Source: Macrostomum hystrix
Taxonomy: Eukaryota; Platyhelminthes; Macrostomidae
Length of the DNA: 64,000 nt
Direction: 5' to 3'
Assembly: GCA_950097015.1 (NCBI GenBank)
Contig: CATNEN010000029.1
Coordinates: 4,235,501-4,299,500, forward strand
Below are positions 14,301-23,700 of this stretch, one piece after another. The notes under the pieces were generated by a model that did no database searches, was not told the DNA's origin, and worked only from the letters and a program-made list of their open reading frames with translations. Every line of letters starts with the position of its first letter. Position 1 is the stretch's first letter. The translations under genes and the position numbers were made by a program.

Positions 14301-17300
14301 CTCGTCTGGACTGTAGTAGCTCACCTCCTTCACCTCCTGTGCCTTCGCGCACTGCTGCACCTCCCTGATTGGAGCGGTGTTGCAGGTAGCCGCAGCCGCT
14401 GACGATGATGTCCCACTGACGCACAGTTGAAGTCTTGGACAGAAGGTAAAGCCGGACAGACTGCAGCTGGGTCGCCAGATCTGAAGGAAGTTCGGAAGGA
14501 TAGCTTAAGTAAGACAACTCGCAGGGAGACACGAATTTTTTTTAGTCTAATAATAAAAATGATTGCAGTAGGGCTGCGGGCAACGGCACATCATTTGGTG
14601 ACACTAGACCTGCAGCCAGCGAGGAGGCAATTCTGCCCATTCCGCTGACTCCTGAGTCCATCACTGGCACATCACGGTGAAAATTTACCTGAAAGTTGGC
14701 AGTTCCATTAGATAAAGCTCGATACTGAAATCCGACCACTGTGGCGTTCATTGAAAAGTTCTGATCTCGAAGAAAGTATAAGTGACTTCCAGCTGTGCCT
14801 GCTGGCGAACCGACAAGGGACCCCAGCCTGAACGGCTGCGTGTCTGCGGGAATGGAGAGAAAGGACAATCATCCACTTAGTCTATCACTCACTCACTCAC
14901 TAACTCACTCACTCACTCACTCACTCACTCACTCACTCACTCACTCACTCACTCACTCACTCACTCACTCACTCACTCACTCACTCACTCACTCACTCAC
15001 TCACTCACTCACTCACTCACTCACTCACTCACTCACTCACTCACTCACTCACTCACTCACTTATTAAAGCATCAAGCGACCCTTCACGCAATTTTATAGA
15101 AGACAAATATCTGAAGAATTCTAGCCTGCTGCGGAAAGAAAGGTAGCAAAATTTGCTCGAGCAATAAGGATCTGTGTACACAACTCTTAAGTCAACTCGA
15201 TTCATCCAGTTAGAAATTTTTTCTTAGAAAAGTTAGATGCGATCGGATCAGTTCATGTTGATTTTCGAATTCATTTTATTTCCTTATTGGGTATCATTAT
15301 GGCAATAATGGCTTCGTAAGTATCGAATTCAATTTATGCGCCTGTGTTTACATTAGCAACAGGTCGACAGTTGCTCACTCACTCACAAGCTTCTCAACAG
15401 TTCGGTTGAGAAGCTTGTTTGAGCCTAGGGGTCGAGGCCAGAGAAATTAAGAAGAGGTATATTTAAGGTAAAGATTTAGGGAAGCATACAGTACTAAAAT
15501 AAATGTTAAGGCGAAGTGTAGTTAAGGCGCGAAAGAGTTAGGCGAGGGAGAGTAAGGCGAGGGAGAGTAAGGTGAGGGAGAGTAAGGCGAGGTGTAGTTA
15601 AGGCGAGGGAGGGTAAGGCGAGGTGTAGTTAAGGCGAGGGAGAGTAAGGCGAGGTATAGTTAAGGCGACGGAGAGTAAGGCGAGGTGTAGTTAAGGCGAG
15701 GGAGAGATAAGGCGTGGTGTAGTTAAGGCGAGGGAGAGTAAGGCGAGGCGTTGTTAAGGCGAGGGAGAGTTGAGGAGAGGTGTAGTTAAGGTGAGGGAGA
15801 TCGATAAGGAGAGGTGTAGTTAAGGTGAGGGAGAGATAAGGCGAGGTGTAGTTAAGGCGAGGGAGAGATAAGGAGAGGTGTAGTTAAGGTGAGGGAGAGA
15901 TAAGGCGAGGTGTAGTTAAGGCGAGGGAGAGTAAGGCGAGGTGTAGTTAAGGCGAGGGAGAGTAAGGCGAGGGAGAGTAAGGCGAGGTGTAGTTAAGGCG
16001 AGGGAGAGATAAGGCGTGGTGTAGTTAAGGCGAGGGAGAGTAAGGCGAGGCGTTGTTAAGGCGAGGGAGAGTTAAGGAGAGGTGTAGTTAAGGTGAGGGA
16101 GATCGATAAGGAGAGGTGTAGTTAAGGTGAGGGAGAGATAAGGAGAGGTGTAGTTAAGGTGAGGGAGAGATAAGGCGAGGTGTAGTTAAGGCGAGGGAGA
16201 GTAAGGCGAGGAGTAGTTAAGGCGAGGGAGAGTAAGGCGAGGGAGAGTAAGGCGAGGGAGAGTAAGGCGAGGAGTAGTTAAGGCGAGGGCGAGTAAGGCA
16301 AGGTGTAGTTAAGGCGAGGGAGAGATAAGGCGTGGTGTAGTTAAGGCGAGGGAGAGATGAGGCGAGGCGTTGTTAAGGCGAGGGAGAGTTGAGGCGAGAA
16401 AGATTTAAGGCGAGGGAGATCATAACTCATGGAGAGTTGAGGCGAGGCAGAGCTAAGGTGAGTAATGTGCAAAACTCACCTGGCAAGCTGCTATAGTTGA
16501 CTCTCCTACCGTCACCCAGGTCCACACTGCCGCTCATCTGTGAGCCGACTCGAACTCTGAGCAGCAGGTCGAAATCGCGGTCGAATTCCACGAAGGTGGC
16601 GCTGACTAGCTCGACGCCGGCGATGCGGTACACAACCCGCAGCTTCTGGACGGCGGCTGTCGAACCCAGAGGAGCTAGGGCTGCGGCTGCTATGAGAGAA
16701 GACTGGCCTGCACCAGTGGCACAGGTGACAGGTGATGAAGGAATGATCTTAATAAAAAAACTCATGAACTCACTCATGGACTCACTCATGGACTTATGAG
16801 CTCATGAACTCACTTATGAACTCACTCATGGACTTATGAGCTCATGAACTCACTCATGAACTCACCCATGAACTCACTCATGAACTCACTCATGAACTCA
16901 CATCTTATGAACTCACTCATGAACTCACTCATGAACTCACTCATAAACTTACTTCATTAAATCACAATCCTAGCCCCGCCACACACCTGTAGCAGAATCG
17001 AACCGGTAATCCATGGTTGTGTCCAGCTCACTGGTCTCAGTCGCCAGACTCAAAGATTTCCCATCGCCCAGCGCAGCCGGCTCGCCGATCTGGAGTCGAT
17101 TTAGCGCGCTCAAATTGTTCCAAACGGCCAAGGTTGAAACGGAGTACACCTGGTCGGATACCTGGACAGCTTTGAACGGCCGCTGAGTAGATAAATCAAC
17201 GAGAGACATGCCTGTAACAGTTTTTAAGGTGGATGAGTTTAGGGCGATGAAGCAATGCAAGGCAGTTTTAATTGTCCTGCTAAAGGGTGCACTTTTTCCA

Positions 17301-19432
17301 GTAGAGCCTGGAATCGAACTCCCGACCTTCGATTCGTGAGTCCGACACTCTAATTAACAGGACAAAACCACCTTAAGATTAGATTTTAAATGTACTTTTT
17401 ATGGTCATGCGATGATAATAATCATTTCTGTAGGGCTGCGGGCAGTGGCACATCATTGGTGACACTAGACCCGCAGCCAGCGAGGAGGCAATTCTGCCCA
17501 TTCCGCTGACTCCTGAGCACACGCGCACAGATACTGCACGCAGGCACACTTCCTCATCGTCAGGCAGTGTACACTTCACTGTGCCTTGGAGGTTGGTGTA
17601 AATTGCACTCCCTCCCACTGTAAATTGATCTGAACACTGCACAGAATCAAGCGATGGTCTCACCAGCTTCTCTGATCAGCAGTTTGAGTTTGGTGACAAA
17701 GTTGACCAGGTAGAGGCTGTAGATCTCGCTGCCGGCGCTGCCGCAGGACTGAATCCGCACTGGAGCCGAGCCGCTACTACTGCAGGCACTACTGCAGCTG
17801 GCGTTGAGCATTGTGCTGTTGGGACTGAGCGGCGAGACCCGACCGCAGAAGCAGTTGACACCGGACACTGAGGCGTAGCTAGGGAACCAGTATGGCAATT
17901 GCTTTTTCTAGCAGCATCTATACTTCAGGGGAAAATCTTCAGGGAGAAATCTTCAGGAAGAAATCTTTAAGAAAAAGTCTTTGAGAAAAAATCTTCAGGA
18001 CGAAATGTTCAAGAAGAAATCTTCAGGAAGAAACCTTCAGGGATAAATCTTCAGGAAGGAATCTTCAGGACTAAATCTTCAGGAAGAAATTTTCAGGAAG
18101 AAATCTTCAGGAAGAAATCTTCAGGAAGAAATCTTCAGGAAGAAATCTTTGGGACGAAATGTTAAAGAAGAAATTTTCAGAAAAATATTATTAAAAAGAA
18201 ATATCAAAAAATTTTTTTCTGTAAGTTATTTACCCCGTTGGATTTCCGGTGTCACTCAGTCCGTGACAGGAGGTGATGCACAGCTCAGCAGTTGACAGTC
18301 CTGTCAGCTCTGATGTTGCCAGGTTTGGCAGGCCGGGATTCGCACGGATTCTCCGGCCACCGATTGGCTTCGAGTAGCAGGCGACTAGCTCCGGGTCTGA
18401 GCGAGAGTTCACGAATGAGATCATAGGTTCATGAGTGAGATCATGAGTTCATGAGTGAGATCATGAGTTCATGTGAGAAATATTGAGTTCATGAGTGAGA
18501 TCATGAGTTCATGAGTGAGATCATGAGTTCATGTGAGAAATATTGAGTTCATGAGTGAGATCATGAGTTCATGAGTGAGATCATGAGTTCATGTGAGAAA
18601 TATTGAGTTCATGAGTGAGATCATGAGTTCATGTGAGAAATATTGAGTTCATGAGTGAGATCATGAGTTCATGTGAGAAATATTGAGTTCATGAGTGAGA
18701 TCATGAGTTCATGTGAGAAATATTGAGTTCATGAGTGAGATCATGAGTTCATGTGAGAAATATTGAGTTCATGAGTGAGATCATGAGTTCATGAGTGAGA
18801 TCATGAGTTCATGAGTGAGATCATGAGTTCATGTGAGAAATATTGAGTTCATGAGTGAGATCATGAGTTCATGTGAGAAATATTGAGTTCATGAGTGAGA
18901 TCATGAGTGAATTCTTGAGTTTGTGAGCGAAATCATGAGTGAGTTCATGAGTTGGCAAGTGAGATCATAAGTGAAATCATGAGCGAGATCAAAAGTGAGT
19001 TCATGAGTTCATGAGCGAGATCACGATTGAGATCGTGAGTTCATCGGTGGGATCAAGATTGCGATCGTGAGTTAATCGATGGGATCAAGATTGCGATCGT
19101 GAGTTCATCGATGGGATCAAGATTGCGATCGTGAGTTCATTTTTGGGATCATGAGTGAGATCGTGAGTTCATTATTGGGATCATGAGTGAGATCGTGAGT
19201 TCATTATTGGGATCATGAGTGAGATCGCGAGTTCATGGATGGGATCAAGAGTGAGATCGCGAGTTCATGGATGGGATCAAGAGTGAGATCGTGAGTTCAT
19301 GAGTTCATATTTGAGGGAATGAGTGAGTCAACAAGCAGATAACCTACCAGCAATATCTGCAGCCAAGGCGGCACTGGCTATCGCCAGTGCAATCGACAAG
19401 AACGGCCAGCATGACCGCTGCAGGATTGCCAT
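70..19432 (-). CDS. Polycystin-1-like (PKD1/LOV-1 family) receptor, 22 exons, 3' end beyond the window
   Basis: Large cell-surface receptor of the polycystin-1 family; relatives act with TRPP channels in ciliary or sperm sensing (family knowledge). Exons (high to low): 19432-19348, 18396-18234, 17878-17664, 17211-16987, 16707-16480, 14843-14689, 14480-13757, 11224-11031, 10693-10582, 9270-9199, 9098-9006, 8910-8737, 8584-8331, 7862-4216, 4123-3855, 3780-3634, 3473-3214, 3176-2595, 2334-1899, 1784-1639, 1170-787, 680-70. All phases match and the sum is 9,176 nt, about 3,058 residues. Order: signal peptide, WSC, PKD repeats, REJ, GAIN/GPS-like. The seven-plus membrane segments and PLAT domain expected downstream lie off the left edge; the last visible exon ends at a GT donor. 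No leucine-rich repeats are seen before WSC, unlike vertebrate PKD1. Least certain junctions: exon 8 donor, exon 9 GC donor, exon 14 acceptor and the 37-nt intron after exon 17. Confidence 0.85.
1380..1620 (+). mobile_element. tRNA-derived SINE (family A), intron of the polycystin-1-like gene
   Basis: The head shows a pol III A box (TAGCCTAGTGGTTATAG) and a B box (GGTCGATTCC) with tRNA spacing, but no acceptor stem closes it. It is followed by a body shared with copies elsewhere (…ACAGCCATTCAGATGCA) and an ATTATTATTGTCATTATT tail. It lies between exons 20 and 21. Confidence 0.75.
2595..4123 (-). CDS. Exons 15-18: REJ (receptor for egg jelly) module, C-terminal half
   Basis: Exons 4123-3855, 3780-3634, 3473-3214 and 3176-2595. 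REJ-like landmarks are C-V-S-N-C-G at the start, then Y-S-F-Y-W-D-F, a block with L-R-V-T-V-S-P-P-S-G-I-G-L-L-T-L-F-Q-V-Y and D-V-P-L-I-Y-S-I-G-F, then W-F-G-E. REJ modules are shared by polycystin-1 and sea-urchin sperm REJ proteins. Exon 18 continues into a Ser/Ala-rich helical region typical of the start of a GAIN domain. Exons 17 and 18 are separated by only 37 bp containing an in-frame stop, so it must be spliced out or the model is slightly wrong there. Confidence 0.75.
4216..7862 (-). CDS. Exon 14: 3.6 kb exon with PKD repeats and the first part of the REJ module
   Basis: A single exon of 3,647 nt encodes about 1,215 residues. It contains several divergent PKD-type repeats, the clearest having W-N-F-G-D-G (near 5,832-5,848) followed by H-Q-Y-S-A-P-G-T-Y. 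Others keep only the G-x-Y-x-x-x-I/V end motif. From about 5,280 the sequence switches to a REJ-type module (start C-N-Y-P-R-A-N-L). There are dozens of N-x-S/T sequons, as expected for an extracellular stalk. It ends at donor GTGAGT in phase 2. The acceptor at 7862 is chosen because it restores phase with exon 13, and it has only a modest pyrimidine tract. An open frame just upstream means the exact start is uncertain by up to about 30 bp. Confidence 0.85.
7950..8170 (-). mobile_element. tRNA-derived SINE (family A), near full length
   Basis: Read on the minus strand, the head contains TGTAGCTTAGTGGTTTGGAG (A box) and GGGTTCGATTCC (B box). The body has TGTCCTTTAGCAAGACAC and ends with AGTCCATGGACTGAACAGC. 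It lies in the intron between exons 13 and 14 and is one of the best preserved copies for a consensus. Confidence 0.8.
8331..11224 (-). CDS. Exons 8-13: PKD repeats split over small exons
   Basis: Exon 8 (11224-11031) carries a canonical PKD repeat: Y-W-D-F-G-D-G, then H-T-Y-V-R-P-G-R-Y-T-V-N-L. Exons 9 and 10 (10693-10582, 9270-9199) join to give a second repeat with V-S-W-G-D-G. Exon 9 appears to end at a GC donor (CCAAG then GCGAGT), because that is the only junction giving a continuous PKD repeat in the right phase. Exons 11 (9098-9006), 12 (8910-8737) and 13 (8584-8331) continue the beta-rich, sequon-rich ectodomain and are all joined in phase 1. The intron between exons 9 and 10 holds the 16-bp minisatellite of 9,470-10,450. 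Confidence 0.7.
9470..10450. repeat. 16-bp minisatellite (TTGGGATTTTAGTGAA) with a 240-bp higher-order unit
   Basis: About 60 units with variants (TTAACT for GTGAAT). Positions 9,781-9,960 recur almost exactly at 10,021-10,200, i.e. a 240-bp (15-unit) block duplicated. It lies in the intron between exons 9 and 10 of the polycystin-1-like gene. The inverted unit (TTCACTGAAATCCCAA) forms the arrays at 27.4 and 29.1 kb. Confidence 0.9.
11330..11435. repeat. 12-bp minisatellite (ACAATCCATCAG)
   Basis: Seven or so tandem copies in intron 7 of the polycystin-1-like gene, immediately before the large 22-bp array. Confidence 0.85.
11466..13725. repeat. 21-22-bp minisatellite (CCTCAGTTCCATCAAGGTAAG), about 2.26 kb
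   Basis: Roughly 105 units alternate AAGGTAAG/AATGTAAG and CCCTC/CCCCTC variants in patterned blocks. On the plus strand each AAGGTAAG unit is a near-perfect 5' splice-site consensus, but the host gene is on the minus strand. The array ends about 30 bp from the exon 7 donor at 13757. Confidence 0.95.
13757..17211 (-). CDS. Exons 4-7: extracellular region between WSC and the PKD repeats
   Basis: Exons 17211-16987, 16707-16480, 14843-14689 and 14480-13757 encode roughly residues 155-598. Exon 5 contains a V-D-L-G-D-G stretch typical of PKD-like beta sandwiches. Exon 7 (241 residues) begins W-R-P-S-C-S-L and holds many cysteines and N-glycosylation sequons. I recognise no named domain in exons 6 and 7. 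All four have pyrimidine-preceded AG acceptors and matching phases. Introns between them contain a 12-bp array (16,750-16,960), a 31-bp array (15,540-16,440), a (CACT)n tract and a SINE beginning about 25 bp after the exon 6 donor. Confidence 0.7.
14545..14665 (-). mobile_element. Dispersed repeat family B, truncated copy next to exon 6
   Basis: 3' half of family B (from GACTCAGGAGTCAGCG to the GCAGCCCTACTGCAAT tail). It begins about 25 bp after the donor of exon 6 (14689) and ends about 65 bp before the exon 7 acceptor, so it fills almost the whole intron. Confidence 0.65.
14881..15061. repeat. (CACT)n microsatellite
   Basis: About 45 copies of CACT with almost no interruptions (one TAAC near 14,901). 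It begins about 40 bp upstream of the exon 6 acceptor in minus orientation, where it reads (AGTG)n. Confidence 0.95.
15385..15418. repeat. Perfect 14-bp inverted repeat (hairpin)
   Basis: ACAAGCTTCTCAAC and its exact reverse complement, separated by the 6-bp loop AGTTCG, lie in intron 5 of the polycystin-1-like gene. Function unknown. Confidence 0.8.
15520..16445. repeat. Compound minisatellite (AAGGCGAGGGAGAGT / AAGGCGAGGTGTAGTT)
   Basis: Two alternating 15-16-bp half units make an approximately 31-bp repeat across 0.9 kb in intron 5 of the polycystin-1-like gene. A longer block including GATCGATAAGGAGAGG recurs near 15,800 and 16,105. Confidence 0.9.
16750..16960. repeat. 12-bp minisatellite (CTCATGAACTCA)
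   Basis: Imperfect tandem copies in intron 4. The word is related to the GAGTTCATGAGTGAGATCAT array at 18.4 kb in inverted sense. Confidence 0.85.
17275..17375 (-). mobile_element. tRNA-derived SINE head (family A), truncated
   Basis: The minus strand carries GGGAGTTCGATTCC (B box) preceded by an anticodon-arm-like segment and a poor A box. Only the head and the first bases of the body (TCCTTTAGCAGGACA-like) remain. It sits in intron 3 of the polycystin-1-like gene, next to a family B element. Confidence 0.6.
17400..17605 (-). mobile_element. Dispersed repeat family B (SINE-like), intron 3 of the polycystin-1-like gene
   Basis: Shares long identity with copies at 14,545-14,665, 36,773-37,000 and 45,955-46,130: GTACACTGCCTGACGATGAG, then TGTGCTCAGGAGTCAGCG, then GGGTCTAGTGTCACCAAATG, ending in GCAGCCCTACTGCAAT plus an ATT-rich tail. 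The open frame through it is a property of the repeat. Confidence 0.7.
17664..18396 (-). CDS. Exons 2-3: WSC carbohydrate-binding domain
   Basis: Exons 18396-18234 and 17878-17664 together encode a cysteine-rich module of about 110 residues. Visible WSC landmarks are an early V-A-C-Y, a middle C-I-T-S-C pair, the motif G-Y-A-S-V-S-G-V-N-C-F-C-G spanning the intron, and a terminal C-G-S-A-G-S-E-I-Y-S-L-Y. WSC domains occur in yeast Wsc stress sensors and in polycystin-1, and are proposed to bind carbohydrate. Acceptor and donor phases (1 in, 2 across, 1 out) agree with the neighbouring exons. The intron between them holds a 14-bp minisatellite. The next intron holds two SINE copies, one of which has an open frame that I do not treat as exon. 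Confidence 0.8.
17925..18200. repeat. 14-bp minisatellite (CTTCAGGAAGAAAT)
   Basis: About 18 degenerate copies in intron 2, between the two WSC exons. Confidence 0.85.
18415..19325. repeat. Compound minisatellite (TTCATGAGTGAGATCATGAG plus TGTGAGAAATATTGAG)
   Basis: Units of about 20 and 40 bp in mixed order fill intron 1. The distal part (from about 19,000) shifts to GGGATCAAGATTGCGATCGTGAG variants. It borders the signal-peptide exon. Confidence 0.9.
19348..19432 (-). CDS. Exon 1 of the polycystin-1-like gene: start codon and signal peptide
   Basis: Reading from an ATG at 19432, the exon encodes 28 residues plus one base. It has a short basic start (Arg6), then a hydrophobic core rich in Leu, Ala and Ile, and a small-residue end (Ser-Ala-Ala-Leu-Ala-Ala), which is a textbook secretory signal. 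It ends at a good donor (GTAGGT) in phase 1, which joins in frame to the WSC exon. A CAG lies only two bases before the ATG, so this could be a splice or trans-splice acceptor that sets the mRNA 5' end. The exon is too short to be found by ORF length and is placed from signal-peptide character and phase. Confidence 0.75.
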
Positions 19433-19440
19433 AACTGCGC

Positions 19441-20440
19441 AAGTTTAGGTCCGTTAAGAATCGACCAAAAATTGATGCCTGCAAGCCACTAGAGAAAGAT
19501 TTGAAGCGTTAAATACAGAAACTATCTGTCCAATGAGGGCGCACCAAGTGCTATCAAAGCAGTTTCAGCAGGTTTTACTCGCGTCCGAGGTAAACTTAAT
19601 GCCCCCTTCCCAAAAAACTGGCGAGTAAAATTTTCTCTAGCAGTCAAACAGCATTTCCGCCTCCCCCATCCCCTAAGTATCTTCCTTCACCTGTCAGAGT
19701 TGATGCTTGATCAGCATTCGGTCTTTACCGATCCGCCCGCAAACTCCTGTCAGTTAGGAAATATTGCGCGCAAATGGATGAGGAAAAGAGCTCCATATTG
19801 ATCCAACTTAACTTCCTGAGTTATCCCATCTTCCGGCAATGTGACAAGGCAGCAAATTGTCATTGAAGCCTACCGACTGGCTTCTCTCAGATAAACACAA
19901 GCGAAATACAAACCGCGTTGCTATGGACTCAATTTTCACACCTTCTGACGGATTCGAAGGGAGATGCAGGGCTGCTCACCTCATCTCATTCTGTGAGAAG
20001 CTGGAGAATATGCAAAAACACTCAGCAGGTGATCGATCATAGACTCTAAAATCATTTTCTGGCTTTATCATCTTTTCCTAGCAGAAGTGCGTCTTGAGTT
20101 GTTTGTCTTGCTTCCATTGAGTCGCATCACAAAATATGCTGAAAAAGCTATCTCTCGCTGTTTGGAGATTCTGAAATACTCAAGCTAAGAAACCTCATTT
20201 GAAGCATGCATAAGAAAATGAATTAAAAATTATTATACAGCCCCTCACAGCTCATCTCTGTAGGCCTTTTGTGACGAGTGAAGCTGTCAATGTTTGATAA
20301 ATTATTGTACTACTAATTAGTGACTACTGATCAAAGTTAGAAGTAGTGCGAAAAGCATTTGCATTTAGTATAGAAATGGTTAGGATAAAATTTGAGTAGA
20401 ACCTTTTGATCCGCTCCCATCCCCTAATATCACAGTATTT
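19441..20440. other. Upstream region of the polycystin-1-like gene, no gene seen
   Basis: One kilobase of mixed sequence immediately 5' of the minus-strand start codon, so the promoter or 5'UTR of that gene is expected here. I see only short unsupported frames, no TATA-like element I would defend, and no recognisable repeat. Confidence 0.5.
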
Positions 20441-20444
20441 TATC

Positions 20445-23400
20445 TCCTTACCTCAGAGTCTCTGATCTCCTTAATCTCACAGTCTCTAGTCTATAATCTC
20501 ACAGTCTCTAATCTCACAGTCTCTAATCTCAGAGTCTCTAATCTCACAGTCTCTAATCTCACAGTCTCTAATCTCACAGTCTCTAGTCTATAATCTCACA
20601 GTCTCTAATCTCACAGTCTCTAATCTCAGAGTCTCTAATCTCACAGTCTCTAATCTCACAGTCTCTAATCTCACAGTCTCTAATCTCACAGTCTCTAACC
20701 TAACAGTCTCTAATCTCACAGTCTCTAATCTCAAGTCTCTAACCTAACAGTCTCTAATCTCACAGTCTCTAATCTCACAGTCTCTAATCTCACAGTCTCT
20801 AATCTCACAGTCTCTAATCTCACAGTCTCTAACCTAACAGTCTCTAATCTCACAGTCTCTAACCTAACAGTCTCTAATCTCACAGTCTCTAATCTCACAG
20901 TCTCTAGTCTCTAATCTCACAGTCTCAAATCTCACAGTCTCTAATCTCACTGCCTCTAATCTCACAGTCTCTAACCTAACAGTCTCTAACCTCACAGTCT
21001 CTAACCTAACAGTCTCTAATCTCACAGTCTCTAATCTCACAGTCTCTAATCTCACAGTCTCTAATCTCACAGTCTCTAATCTCAGTCTCTAATCTCACAG
21101 TCTCTAATCTCACAGTCTCTAATCTCACAGTCTCTAACCTAACAGTCTCTAATCGCACTGTCTCTAATCTCACAGTCTCTTATCTCACAGTCTCTAACCT
21201 AACAGTCTCTAATCGCACAGTCTATAATCTCACAGTCTCTAACATAACAGTCTCTAATCGCACTGTCTCTAATCGCACAGTCTCTAATCTCACAGTCTCT
21301 AACCTAACAGTCTCTAATCTCACAGTCTCTAACCTAACAGTCTCTAATCTCACAGTCTCTAATCTCACAGTCTCTAGTCTCTAATCTCACAGTCTCTAAT
21401 CTCACAGTCTCTAATCTCACAGTCTCTAATCTCACAGTCTCTAATCTCACAGTCTCTAATCTCACAGTCTCTAATCTCACAGTCTCTAATCTCACAGTCT
21501 CTAATCTCACAGTCTCTAATCTCACAGTCTCTAATCTCACAGTCTCTAATCTCACAGTCTCTAACCTAACAGTCTCTAATCTCACTGTCTCTAATCTCAC
21601 TGTTTCTAATCTCACAGTCTCTAATCTCACAGTCTCTAACCTAACAGTCTCTAATCTCACAGTCTCTAATCTCACTGTTTCTAATCTCACAGTCTCTAAC
21701 CTAACAGTCTCTAATCTCACTGTCTCTAATCTCACAGTCTCTAATCTCACTGTCTCTAATCTCACAGTCTCTAGTCTCTAATCTCACAGTCTCTAATCTC
21801 ACAGTCTCTAATCTCACAGTCTCTAACCTAACAGTCTCTAATCTCACAGTCTCTAATCTCACTGTCTCTAATCTCACAGTCTCTAGTCTCTAATCTCACA
21901 GTCTCTAATCTCACAGTCTCTAATCTCACAGTCTCTAACCTAACAGTCTCTAATCGCACTGTCTCTAATCTCACAGTCTCTTATCTCACAGTCTCTAACC
22001 TAACAGTCTCTAATCGCACAGTCTCTAATCTCACAGTCTCTTATCTCACAGTCTCTAACCTAACAGTCTCTAATCGCACAGTCTCTAATCTCACAGTCTC
22101 TAATCTCACAGTCTCTAATCTCAGTCTCTAATCTCACAGTCTCTAATCTCACAGTCTCTAATCTCACAGTCTCTAACCTAACAGTCTCTAATCGCACTGT
22201 CTCTAATCTCACAGTCTCTTATCTCACAGTCTCTAACCTAACAGTCTCTAATCGCACAGTCTATAATCTCACAGTCTCTAACATAACAGTCTCTAATCGC
22301 ACTGTCTCTAATCGCACAGTCTCTAATCTCACAGTCTCTAACCTAACAGTCTCTAATCTCACAGTCTCTAACCTAACAGTCTCTAATCTCACAGTCTCTA
22401 ATCTCACAGTCTCTAGTCTCTAATCTCACAGTCTCTAATCTCACAGTCTCTAATCTCACAGTCTCTAATCTCACAGTCTCTAATCTCACAGTCTCTAATC
22501 TCACAGTCTCTAATCTCACAGTCTCTAATCTCAAGTCTCTAATCTCACAGTCTCTAATCTCACAGTCTCTAATCTCACAGTCTCTAACCTAACAGTCTCT
22601 AATCTCACTGTCTCTAATCTCACTGTTTCTAATCTCACAGTCTCTAATCTCACAGTCTCTAACCTAACAGTCTCTAATCTCACAGTCTCTAATCTCACTG
22701 TTTCTAATCTCACAGTCTCTAACCTAACAGTCTCTAATCGCACTGTCTCTAATCTCACAGTCTCTAATCTCACAGTCTCTAACCTAACAGTCTCTAATCG
22801 CACAGTCTCTAATCTCACAGTCTCTTATCTCACAGTCTCTAACCTAACAGTCTCTAATCGCACAGTCTCTAATCTCACAGTCTCTAATCTCACAGTCTCT
22901 AACCTAACAGTCTCTAATCGCACTGTCTCTAATCTCACAGTCTCTTATCTCACAGTCTCTAACCTAACAGTCTCTAATCGCACAGTCTATAATCTCACAG
23001 TCTCTAACATAACAGTCTCTAATCGCACTGTCTCTAATCGCACAGTCTCTAATCTCACAGTCTCTAACCTAACAGTCTCTAATCTCACAGTCTCTAACCT
23101 AACAGTCTCTAATCTCACAGTCTCTAATCTCACAGTCTCTAGTCTCTAATCTCACAGTCTCTAATCTCACAGTCTCTAATCTCACAGTCTCTAATCTCAC
23201 AGTCTCTAATCTCACAGTCTCTAATCTCACAGTCTCTAATCTCACAGTCTCTAATCTCACAGTCTCTAATCTCACAGTCTCTAATCTCACAGTCTCTAAT
23301 CTCACAGTCTCTAATCTCACAGTCTCTAACCTAACAGTCTCTAATCTCACTGTCTCTAATCTCACTGTTTCTAATCTCACAGTCTCTAATCTCACAGTCT

Positions 23401-23700
23401 CTAACCTAACAGTCTCTAATCTCACAGTCTCTAATCTCACTGTTTCTAATCTCACAGTCTCTAACCTAACAGTCTCTAATCGCACTGTCTCTAATCTCAC
23501 AGTCTCTAACCTAACAGTCTCTAATCGCACAGTCTCTAACCTAACAGTCTCTAACATAACAGTCTCTAATCGCACTGTCTCTAATCGCACAGTCTCTAAT
23601 CTCACAGTCTCTAACCTAACAGTCTCTAATCTCACAGTGTCTGATCTCTTAATCTCACAGTCTCCAATCCCCTAATCTCACAGTCTCTAATCTCCTAATT
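20445..23700. repeat. 15-bp satellite (TAATCTCACAGTCTC), 3.2 kb, with higher-order structure
   Basis: More than 200 units with variants (AACCTAACAG, AATCGCACTG, AACATAACAG). The rare AACATAACAG unit and its neighbours recur at about 21,241, 22,280, 23,006 and 23,553, showing block duplication. Minus-strand frames of repeated Arg-Leu-Glu-Thr-Val exist because 15 is a multiple of 3; they are not genes. Confidence 0.97.

Noticed and set aside
17379-17663. Open frame following exon 3 of the polycystin-like gene as an extra exon
   Set aside because: It is dispersed repeat B, present at three other loci, and skipping it joins exon 3 to exon 4 in phase. Kept only as a possible exonisation.
18415-19325. 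Regularly spaced repeats that could suggest a CRISPR array
   Set aside because: Units are adjacent tandem copies without unique spacers, and the genome is clearly eukaryotic.
20864-23635. Minus-strand frames of repeated Arg-Leu-Glu-Thr-Val (up to 178 codons)
   Set aside because: Pure translation of a 15-bp satellite. No splice context, no non-repeat sequence, and frames open only because the unit length is a multiple of three.
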